Positions 1 to 5,059 of a stretch of DNA of 5,059 nt are shown piece by piece. Made by a program: the position numbers and the translations under genes. The notes under the pieces were generated by a model. It was not told the origin of the DNA, searched no databases, and saw only the letters and a list, made by a program, of their open reading frames with translations. The DNA is taken from positions 1 to 5,059 of the forward strand of contig DAIMNI010000101.1 in assembly GCA_036720245.1 (NCBI GenBank), given 5' to 3'. Source of the DNA: JAAZMA01 sp036720245. GTDB taxonomy: Bacteria; Bacillota; Clostridia; Tissierellales; Tepidimicrobiaceae. The first letter of the stretch is position 1. Each line of letters begins with the position of its first letter.

Positions 1-10
1 GAATGAAAAA

Positions 11-1147
11 TTGGCAAAAAGATTATTAGCACTATTAATGATAACTATTATGGTATTTACTTTGGTAGCTTGTCAAGGGGAAACAGAAAAAGATAATTTA
101 GCTAATGTAGAGAATTCCAATGGAGAAACAGAAGAAGTAAAAAATTATAAGATAGGTGTAGTCACACCAACTTTATCTAGTAGTGAAGATGAGTTTAGAG
201 CTGGTGAAAATATGGCTAATAAATATCCAGGAATTGTTGAACATATAGTACTTCCAGAAGATACTAATGAAAATGCCCAAGGTGGAATAAGTCAAATTTT
301 AAGCTTAGCAGATGATAAAGATATGAAAGCTATAGTAGTTACTTCAGGACAATCAGGACTACTACCAGCATTTCAAAAAGTAAAGGAAAAAAGGCCAGAT
401 ATTTTAACCATTACTGCTCCAATATGGGACGATCCAGATATGATGGCTGAATATATTGATATTAACTTTGATACAGACTGGGCTAGAAGAGGGACAACCA
501 TAACTGAAAAAGCCCATGAAATGGGAGCTAAAACCTTTATACACTATTCCTTCCCAACCCATTTATCAATGGAATCTGTTTCAAAGAGAAGAGATATGAT
601 GAAGGAAACTAGTGAAAGGCTAGGTATGACTTTCGTTGAAGTAGTTACACCAGATCCACAAACTGGTGATGGTACTACTGCAATGCTGCAATTTTTAAGG
701 GAAGATATACCAAGGCAAATTGAAAAATATGGCCCAGATACAAATATATTTGGTTCCAATTGCCCAATGTACGATGTAATCCTTGATGAAGCATTGAAAC
801 TTAAATTTATTGTAGCAGAACAATGTTGCCCAACACCAACTCAAGCATATCCAACAGTTATGGGTTTAGAAATAGATGAAGAAGATGCAGGGAATTTCGA
901 TAAAATAAATGAAATGATTACAGAAAAGGCTGCAGAAGCTGGAATGACAGGAAGGCTTTCTGGCTGGCCAATACCAGTGACAATATTTTTACCAGAATAT
1001 GCAGTAGAATTAGCAAAATATATTATTGACAATGATGCTGATGTAGAAAAAGATATATTAAATAAGGATTTTCTTGATCAATTTGGCAAAGATACTTTCG
1101 GAGTAGGGGTAGACTTAAAGAGGGAATGGACAATTATTATGCGATGA
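11..1147 (+). CDS. DUF3798-family substrate-binding lipoprotein of ABC importer (5' end probably incomplete, 3' end frameshifted)
   Basis: Likely the extracytoplasmic solute receptor of the importer encoded downstream. From the TTG at 11, residues 1-20 form a signal peptide (K3 R4, then a hydrophobic core) ending in a lipobox L18-V19-A20-C21; C21 would be lipidated. An acidic, low-complexity linker (about 22-45) precedes a two-lobed periplasmic-binding fold starting at KIGVVTP (47-53). Family-like segments include PIWDDP (137-142), FIHYSFPTH (176-184), SNCPMYD (249-255) and EQCCPTP (270-276). I recognise these as DUF3798, found in Clostridia and Fusobacteria with no established ligand. The TTG has no visible Shine-Dalgarno and the frame is open to the left edge (N-E-K), so the true start is probably upstream. 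The open frame ends in tandem stops TGA-TAA, but its last 8 residues (from R371) look wrong for the family (see 1118-1170). Family call is firm; substrate is unknown. Confidence 0.88.
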   Translation: MAKRLLALLMITIMVFTLVACQGETEKDNLANVENSNGETEEVKNYKIGVVTPTLSSSEDEFRAGENMANKYPGIVEHIVLPEDTNENAQGGISQILSLADDKDMKAIVVTSGQSGLLPAFQKVKEKRPDILTITAPIWDDPDMMAEYIDINFDTDWARRGTTITEKAHEMGAKTFIHYSFPTHLSMESVSKRRDMMKETSERLGMTFVEVVTPDPQTGDGTTAMLQFLREDIPRQIEKYGPDTNIFGSNCPMYDVILDEALKLKFIVAEQCCPTPTQAYPTVMGLEIDEEDAGNFDKINEMITEKAAEAGMTGRLSGWPIPVTIFLPEYAVELAKYIIDNDADVEKDILNKDFLDQFGKDTFGVGVDLKREWTIIMR

Positions 1148-1170
1148 TAATGGAATCAATTTTTTATTAG
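1118..1170 (+). other. Out-of-frame C-terminal tail of the binding-protein gene (apparent -1 frameshift)
   Basis: After K370 (AAG at 1118-1120) the annotated frame reads REWTIIMR and stops at 1145-1147. The overlapping -1 frame, from GAG at 1120, reads EGMDNYYAMIMESIFY and stops at TAG 1168-1170, just before the palindrome at 1175. That tail, with its DNYY motif and hydrophobic ending, matches what I recall of DUF3798 C-termini; the annotated one does not. A single extra A in the run at 1117-1119 would give one continuous protein of 386 residues (counting from the TTG at 11). Explanations: sequencing or assembly indel, genuine one-base deletion, or ribosomal -1 slippage on C-TTA-AAG, which would yield the same protein. 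The indel is the simplest; family resemblance is from memory, not alignment. Confidence 0.7.
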
Positions 1171-1196
1171 ACCCAATATAGAGGATATTATATAAT
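1168..1196 (+). promoter_or_regulatory. Possible internal promoter for the ATPase-permease genes
   Basis: A TATAAT lies at 1191-1196 with TAGACC (4 of 6 matches to TTGACA) at 1168-1173 and a 17-nt spacer. Transcription would start near 1203, leaving a leader of about 38 nt before the TTG at 1241. The -10 box sits at the centre of the palindrome, so a factor binding there would block it. AT-rich palindromes produce TATAAT by chance, and no TG extension is present, so this is tentative. Confidence 0.3.
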
Positions 1197-1208
1197 ATCC
1201 TCTATATT
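1175..1208 (+). repeat. Perfect 34-bp palindrome / intercistronic hairpin
   Basis: The arm at 1175-1190 is the exact reverse complement of 1193-1208, around a central TA. In RNA it would form a stem of roughly 14 bp with a small AU loop and a GAGG/CCUC core. No run of U follows (the next bases are ctatattatagg), so it is not a standard rho-independent terminator. Its place between the binding-protein gene and the ATPase gene fits an mRNA-stabilising or processing hairpin that keeps binding-protein mRNA abundant. Its perfect dyad symmetry would also suit an operator. A 7-base tandem repeat, ctatatt, covers 1202-1215 and overlaps the right arm. Confidence 0.85.
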
Positions 1209-1226
1209 CTATATTATAGGCATTTT

Positions 1227-1233
1227 AAGGGGG
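1227..1233 (+). promoter_or_regulatory. Ribosome binding site deciding the TTG start of the ATPase gene
   Basis: AAGGGGG lies 7 nt before the TTG at 1241. The nearest ATG (1248-1250) is out of frame, and the next in-frame candidate is a GTG at 1259 that would cut into the first beta strand. The TTG is therefore the best start despite being a weak initiation codon. Confidence 0.8.
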
Positions 1234-1240
1234 AATTAAT

Positions 1241-2827
1241 TTGGAGTATGTTCTGGAAGTGAAAAGTCTCACTAAAAAGTTTGACGAAAACTATGCATTA
1301 GAGAATGTAAATTTTAATTTAAAAAAGGGAGAAATACATGGAATAGTAGGTGCGAATGGTTCAGGAAAGAGCACCCTTTTAAACATTCTTTTTGGCAGTA
1401 GCTATATTGAGGAAACTGGTGGTTATGAAGGGGATATATGCATAGATGGGAAAAAGGTTAATATCAAAAATACCTATGATGCCATAAATAATGGTATAGG
1501 CATGGTATATCAGGAATTTGCGTTATTGGGAGATTTGGATATTAGTAGTAATATAAAAATAAATAGAGAAAATATTTATCCCAATACAGAAAAATTACTG
1601 GGAAAGGATTTTGCATTAGTAGATATAAAGAAAAATCAAAAAGATGCTCAAATGTCTTTGTTTAAAGTAGGTACAAATATTAATACCAATTTATTAGTTA
1701 AAGACTTGCCCGTTAATATTAAACAGTTTATTGAAATTGCTAGAGAATTGGATAAAAATAATTTAAAAATTCTTATGTTAGATGAGCCAACAGCTTCTTT
1801 AAATAAAGAAGATACTAAACTTCTACTAGAATCCCTCAAGAACATTGCTTCTACAGGAACTTCCATAATATTTATTTCCCATAGACTTGAAGAAGTAGTA
1901 GAATTATGCGATAGATTAACAATCCTTAGGGATGGCAATATTATAGCTAATTATTCAAGAGACGAATTTCTTATTGATAAAATAGCCATAGATATGGTTG
2001 GAAAACAAGTTGTAGAGGTGCTAAGGGAAAAAAATGAAATAGCAGAAAAAGACTTGATTTCATTTAATAATATAGAAGTAGATTATGGCGAAAGAACATT
2101 TAAGGATATTTCATTAAATGTAAAAGAAGGGGAAATTCTCGGTGTAACAGGACTTGCAGGACACGGCCAGGAAATATTTGGCTATGGCCTTATGGGTTTA
2201 TACCCTATGAGGGGAGAAGTAATATTTGATGGAAATAAGATAGTACCAGGAGATATTCAGTCAATATTTAGTAATGGAATATATATGCTTCCTGATGAAA
2301 GAAAAGAAATGGGACTTTTATTAGAAGAGCCAATATGGCAAAATATTATATTCGGAGCCTGGGAAAGAAAGAAAAACTTTTTGAAAAATCCTAAATTGAA
2401 AGGCATGTCTTTCTTAAATTATAGAGCCATAGAAGAATATGCAGAAAATATGGTCGAGGATTTAAATATTAAGATTAGAGATATATATCAGTCAACTAGG
2501 GAACTAAGTGGTGGAAATCAGCAAAAAGTTTGTATAGCCCGTGCAATGACCATAGAACCTAGAATACTTTTTATTGGGGAACCTACTAGGGGAATAGATA
2601 TTTATTCTAAAGAGCTTATATTAGATATGCTTATAAAAATGAATAAGGAAAAGGGTATGACTATTGTAATATCTTCTGGAGAAATAGGGGAATTGAAAAG
2701 AGTATGTGATCGTATAGCTATAATGTTTGAAGGAAAAGTTTTTGGAATATTTGATTCTAAAGAAAAAGATGAAATCCTTAGTCTAGCAATTTCAGGAAGG
2801 AAGTTTGAAGATTATGAAGAAATTTAA
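1241..2827 (+). CDS. Sugar/nucleoside-class ABC transporter ATP-binding protein, two ABC domains
   Basis: Cytoplasmic ATPase that would power the importer; one 528-residue chain holds both nucleotide-binding domains, the usual build and length of the RbsA/MglA class. Domain 1 (about 3-255): Walker A GANGSGKST (37-45), Q-loop Q91, signature replaced by LPVNIKQ (156-162), Walker B ILMLDE (177-182), switch H214. Domain 2 (about 272-520): Walker A degraded to GLAGHGQEI (304-312, no Lys), intact signature LSGGNQQK (422-429), Walker B ILFIGE (442-447) with Gly in place of Asp, and no switch His (SSGEIGEL, 478-485). So the site built from Walker A of domain 1 and signature of domain 2 looks active; the other looks degenerate. 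Strong AAGGGGG site upstream; the 3' end overlaps permease 1 by 23 nt. Substrate cannot be read from this protein. Confidence 0.95.
   Translation: MEYVLEVKSLTKKFDENYALENVNFNLKKGEIHGIVGANGSGKSTLLNILFGSSYIEETGGYEGDICIDGKKVNIKNTYDAINNGIGMVYQEFALLGDLDISSNIKINRENIYPNTEKLLGKDFALVDIKKNQKDAQMSLFKVGTNINTNLLVKDLPVNIKQFIEIARELDKNNLKILMLDEPTASLNKEDTKLLLESLKNIASTGTSIIFISHRLEEVVELCDRLTILRDGNIIANYSRDEFLIDKIAIDMVGKQVVEVLREKNEIAEKDLISFNNIEVDYGERTFKDISLNVKEGEILGVTGLAGHGQEIFGYGLMGLYPMRGEVIFDGNKIVPGDIQSIFSNGIYMLPDERKEMGLLLEEPIWQNIIFGAWERKKNFLKNPKLKGMSFLNYRAIEEYAENMVEDLNIKIRDIYQSTRELSGGNQQKVCIARAMTIEPRILFIGEPTRGIDIYSKELILDMLIKMNKEKGMTIVISSGEIGELKRVCDRIAIMFEGKVFGIFDSKEKDEILSLAISGRKFEDYEEI
2794..2800 (+). promoter_or_regulatory. 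Ribosome binding site for permease 1, inside the ATPase gene
   Basis: AGGAAGG lies 4 nt before the TTG at 2805 and 13 nt before the in-frame ATG at 2814. Spacing favours the TTG, codon preference favours the ATG, and the choice changes the protein by only three residues. The site lies inside the upstream coding region, consistent with translational coupling. Confidence 0.55.
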
Positions 2828-3851
2828 AATAAAAATTCCACAACTGATAATTATATTATACTTAATTATTTTAATTATAGGTGTTAAGGCTATTAATATT
2901 CCAATAACAAATATGTTTAACGATTCCTTGGTAAAATGGGCTATGAATGGAGTATTGGTTCTTTCCCTTATACCAATGATAAATGTTGGTGCTGGAATGA
3001 ATTTTGGTTTGCCTGTGGGCATATGTGCAGGGCTTATAGGAATGTGCATAGCAATAGAACTAGAATTAACTGGATGGACAGGCCTTATTGTATCCATGAT
3101 ATCTGGTTCAATAATTGCAATAATTTTTGGAATCATTTATGCTATGATTTTAAACAAATTGAAAGGTAATGAGGAGATAGTAGGAACCTTTATAGGATTT
3201 GCATTTATACCTATTATGAATTTCTTTTGGACTTTAGCACCTTTTAAAAATAGGCAAATGCTTTATCCAGTAGGCGGAAAAGGCTTAAGACCTAAAATCA
3301 ATTTAAATCAATATTTTGGAGGAGTCTTAGATAATGCGTTAAAAATTCAAATAGGGAAAATAATAATACCTTTAGGTCTATTATTATTTTTTGTCTCTAT
3401 TGCTTTAGTTATTTATTTATTTTTTAAAACTAAAACAGGCTTTATAATGAAGGCTATATCTCAGAATGAAACCTTTGTTAAATTATCAGGAATAGATATA
3501 GATAGGTATAGAACATATGCAGTGGTTTTTTCTAGTATTATAGCTTCCATTGGCATTTGTGTTTATTCCCAAAGCTATGGTTTTGTACATTTATATGATG
3601 GCCCCCTTATGATGGCATTTCCAGCAATTTCAGCCATATTAATAGGAGGGGCAACAAGTAGTAAAGCAACTGTTTCACAGGCAATGTTTGGAGCATATCT
3701 TTATGAAACTACATTTTTATTATCAGTTCCCGTTGCCAATGAATTGCTTGTGCCAGAAGTATCTGAAGTCATTAGAATGATAGTTACCAATGGAATTATT
3801 TTATACGCATTTTTGTATGAGGGAGTGATAAAAAAACATGAAAAAATATAG
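2805..3851 (+). CDS. ABC transporter permease, BPD_transp_2 (RbsC/BmpC-like) family, first subunit
   Basis: Integral membrane half of the translocation channel, predicted to pair with the next gene's product. The 348 residues are mostly hydrophobic, with about 8-10 likely membrane segments (roughly 12-30, 46-60, 68-86, 91-115, 125-143, 185-207, 237-256, 268-282, 291-309, 322-340) and a polar loop about 144-183. Family-type landmarks are MNGVLVLSL (47-55), GAGMNFG (62-68), the ATPase-facing region GFIMKAISQN...GIDIDRYR (212-236) and LIGGATSSK (279-287). The basic C-terminal tail KKHEKI is cytoplasmic if the topology is usual. Length is normal. The start is taken as TTG 2805 because of the AGGAAGG; ATG 2814 is a real alternative. 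The gene overlaps both neighbours (23 nt and 14 nt), so it is certainly co-transcribed. The transported solute is unknown. Confidence 0.92.
   Translation: MKIMKKFKIKIPQLIIILYLIILIIGVKAINIPITNMFNDSLVKWAMNGVLVLSLIPMINVGAGMNFGLPVGICAGLIGMCIAIELELTGWTGLIVSMISGSIIAIIFGIIYAMILNKLKGNEEIVGTFIGFAFIPIMNFFWTLAPFKNRQMLYPVGGKGLRPKINLNQYFGGVLDNALKIQIGKIIIPLGLLLFFVSIALVIYLFFKTKTGFIMKAISQNETFVKLSGIDIDRYRTYAVVFSSIIASIGICVYSQSYGFVHLYDGPLMMAFPAISAILIGGATSSKATVSQAMFGAYLYETTFLLSVPVANELLVPEVSEVIRMIVTNGIILYAFLYEGVIKKHEKI
3819..3829 (+). promoter_or_regulatory. Ribosome binding site for permease 2
   Basis: The purine-rich GAGGGAGTGAT lies inside the end of permease 1, 8 nt before the ATG at 3838 (12 nt counted from GGGAG). 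It can pair with the 16S anti-Shine-Dalgarno with one interruption. Spacing is a little long, so re-initiation by ribosomes finishing permease 1 (stop at 3849-3851) probably helps. Confidence 0.6.
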
Positions 3852-4872
3852 AAATTATTTTGTACCCTTGTTTTTTCTAGTATTATCGTTATTATCTATA
3901 AAGGCTGCAGGAACAAGTATGAATTTCGTATCTAGTGAGCTTTATTCTAGATTTATTAGAAATGGAGTATTGGTAATATCTCTTCTCATACCTATAATGT
4001 CAGGAATGGGTTTAAACTTTTCAATTAATATAGGTGCTATTGCAGCTCAAATAGCTGTCATAATAGTTATAGACAAACAAGTACTGGGAGTAAAAGGATA
4101 TCTTTTGGCAATTGCAATTAGTATAATCCTATCTATAATATTTGGTAATATAATAGGCATTTTGTTAAACAAAGCTAAAGGCAGAGAGATGATAACCAGT
4201 ATGGTAATAGGATTCTTGGGGACTAGTTTATATCAACTTATCTTTATGGTTGGCTATGGTACAATTATTACACCGCAAAATAAAGAAATATTACTTTCAA
4301 GGGGAATAGGCTTAAGAAATACAATTGATTGTAACTATTTTAAGCAACTTTATGATGGAATAATGATGGTGAATATTGGAGGTATGCAAGTTTCTATTTT
4401 ACCAATTATAATAATAATATTAATAGGATTAGTGGTTTATTATATAGAACATTCAAAACTTGGCTATCATATGAAAGCAGTAGGAGAAAATATGAATACC
4501 TCAGAAATGCTTGGGATTAATGTAGATAGAACTAGGAGGCTTTCTATAGTAATTTCTACAGTATTAGCAGCTTTAGGGCAACTTATGTCTATTCAAGATC
4601 TAGGAATGGTAAATGTATATACAGGGCATTTAGGTTTAAGTATATTTTCAGCATCAGCCCTATTAGTTGGAGGGGCAACTTTCAAAAAAGCTAATTTAAA
4701 AAATGTTTATATAGGACTATTACTTTTTCATACATTATTCATAACATCACCTTTGGCAGGACAAAATTTATTTAAAAATGCAGCATTAGGTGAATATTTT
4801 AGAAGTTTTATTGTATATGGCACAATCGTATTCGCCTTAATGATAAATCTTAAAAATGAAGAATCTAGATAG
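3838..4872 (+). CDS. ABC transporter permease, BPD_transp_2 (RbsC/BmpC-like) family, second subunit
   Basis: Second membrane subunit, likely forming a heterodimeric channel with permease 1. It has 344 residues and about 8-10 hydrophobic segments (roughly 8-24, 42-56, 64-80, 87-110, 120-139, 184-202, 234-250, 266-280, 289-305, 323-337), with a polar loop about 140-180. It matches permease 1 block by block: RNGVLVISL (41-49), GMGLNFS (56-62), GYHMKAVGEN...GINVDRTR (209-233) and LLVGGATFKK (275-284). This shows a tandem duplication that has since diverged widely. The ATG start is clear, overlapping permease 1 by 14 nt, and is the only ATG start in the operon that needs no argument. It is the last gene of the operon; a terminator follows about 90 nt downstream. 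No damage seen; substrate unknown. Confidence 0.93.
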   Translation: MKKYRNYFVPLFFLVLSLLSIKAAGTSMNFVSSELYSRFIRNGVLVISLLIPIMSGMGLNFSINIGAIAAQIAVIIVIDKQVLGVKGYLLAIAISIILSIIFGNIIGILLNKAKGREMITSMVIGFLGTSLYQLIFMVGYGTIITPQNKEILLSRGIGLRNTIDCNYFKQLYDGIMMVNIGGMQVSILPIIIIILIGLVVYYIEHSKLGYHMKAVGENMNTSEMLGINVDRTRRLSIVISTVLAALGQLMSIQDLGMVNVYTGHLGLSIFSASALLVGGATFKKANLKNVYIGLLLFHTLFITSPLAGQNLFKNAALGEYFRSFIVYGTIVFALMINLKNEESR

Positions 4873-4960
4873 GTAAATATCCATACCAGGCATAAACGTT
4901 TCAACTGCTATTAACATGGATAGCTTGGCAATTTAGTGTTGGTTTTAGATAAGCATATAT
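4873..4960 (+). other. Non-coding 3' trailer between permease 2 and the terminator
   Basis: No credible gene: the only ATG here (4916) opens a six-codon frame. There is a weak inverted repeat, tatccat (4878-4884) with atggata (4916-4922) across 31 nt, a nested gctat/atagc pair (4907-4911 with 4920-4924), and a self-complementary aaacgttt (4894-4901). I recognise no riboswitch or known small RNA. Confidence 0.5.
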
Positions 4961-4985
4961 AGCTTCGATTTAAATCGAAGTTTTT
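4961..4985 (+). terminator. Rho-independent terminator of the ABC operon
   Basis: CTTCGATTT at 4963-4971 is the exact reverse complement of 4972-4980, followed at once by TTTTT (4981-4985). A-U and G-U pairs at 4961-4962 with 4981-4982 can extend the stem. In RNA this is a stem of about 7 bp with a small AU-rich loop and a U-tract. It ends the operon; the tract is short, so some readthrough is possible. Confidence 0.85.
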
Positions 4986-5011
4986 CATTTCATCAAAAAG
5001 TGACAAAAATA

Positions 5012-5020
5012 TGATATAAT
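5012..5020 (+). promoter_or_regulatory. Extended -10 promoter for a gene beyond the right edge
   Basis: TGATATAAT is a perfect extended -10 (TG at 5012-5013, TATAAT at 5015-5020). The best-looking -35, GTGACA at 5000-5005, is only 9 nt away, too close; the correctly spaced hexamer ATCAAA (4992-4997) is poor, so the TG extension would carry recognition. A second, weaker reading pairs GTGACA with TGTAAT (5025-5030) at 19 nt. Placed right after the terminator, it suggests a new transcription unit starting near 5027. No start codon with a ribosome binding site is visible before the window ends. Confidence 0.55.
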
Positions 5021-5059
5021 AGAATGTAATTCTTAGAAATAAGCCTTTAAATTGTATTT

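Noticed and set aside
3..29. ATG at position 3 as the start of the binding protein
   Set aside because: It is out of frame with the lipoprotein and reaches a TAG after eight codons.
544..1032. Reverse-strand open frames at 544-759 and 841-1032
   Set aside because: They lie antisense within the well-supported binding-protein gene, with no ribosome binding site and no recognisable protein features.
1175..1226. Rho-independent terminator after the binding-protein gene
   Set aside because: The stem is perfect but no U-tract follows it; the only later T run (tttt at 1223-1226) is too far from the stem.
1648..1938. Reverse-strand open frame of 96 codons
   Set aside because: Antisense shadow of ATPase domain 1, covering the Walker B and switch region; no independent support.
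2792..3169. Reverse-strand frame 2792-3136 and forward frame 2936-3169
   Set aside because: Both lie over permease 1. The reverse frame is hydrophobic only because it mirrors a membrane protein; the forward frame is rich in Trp, Cys and Asn, typical of an off-frame translation.
4878..4924. Structured RNA or riboswitch in the operon trailer
   Set aside because: Only short 5-7 bp pairings with long loops are present, and no known conserved motif was recognised.
5000..5020. Classic -35/-10 promoter from GTGACA and TATAAT
   Set aside because: The spacer is only 9 nt, so these boxes cannot work together; the extended -10 reading was kept instead.

Overview
The window holds one complete-looking ABC import operon on the + strand. 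In order it encodes a DUF3798-type lipoprotein substrate-binding protein, a double-domain sugar-class ATPase, and two paralogous membrane permeases. The DNA is very AT-rich, with A/T-ending codons, strong purine-rich ribosome binding sites, at least one clear TTG start, a lipoprotein signal and consensus-like -10 boxes. This fits a low-GC anaerobic Firmicute (Clostridia, possibly Tissierella-like). Fusobacteria carry related systems and cannot be excluded. No mobile element, tRNA, rRNA or CRISPR was seen.

Layout: about 1-1147 binding protein, whose true start probably lies just left of the window; 1148-1240 spacer with a perfect 34-bp palindrome; 1241-2827 ATPase; 2805-3851 permease 1; 3838-4872 permease 2; 4873-4960 non-coding trailer; 4961-4985 rho-independent terminator; about 5012-5020 an extended -10 promoter for a gene beyond the right edge. 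The last three genes overlap each other by 23 and 14 nt and are probably translationally coupled. The binding protein is set apart by the palindrome, as is common where the binding protein is made in excess over the membrane complex.

Working model (inference from family): the lipoprotein is anchored outside the membrane, captures a small solute and passes it to a heterodimeric permease channel powered by the double ATPase. The architecture matches the ribose/galactose/BMP-nucleoside class (RbsA/RbsC-like), but the binding protein belongs to a family of unknown ligand, so the substrate cannot be named.

Most notable observations: (1) the 3' end of the binding-protein gene appears frameshifted. 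A 16-codon tail in the -1 frame (1120-1167, stop 1168-1170) looks like the family C-terminus, and one missing A in the AAA at 1117-1119 would restore it. (2) The 34-bp palindrome has no U-tract and carries a TATAAT at its centre with a 17-nt-spaced TAGACC upstream, so it could be a processing hairpin, an operator or an internal promoter. (3) The ATPase is strongly asymmetric, with one intact and one degenerate composite ATP site.
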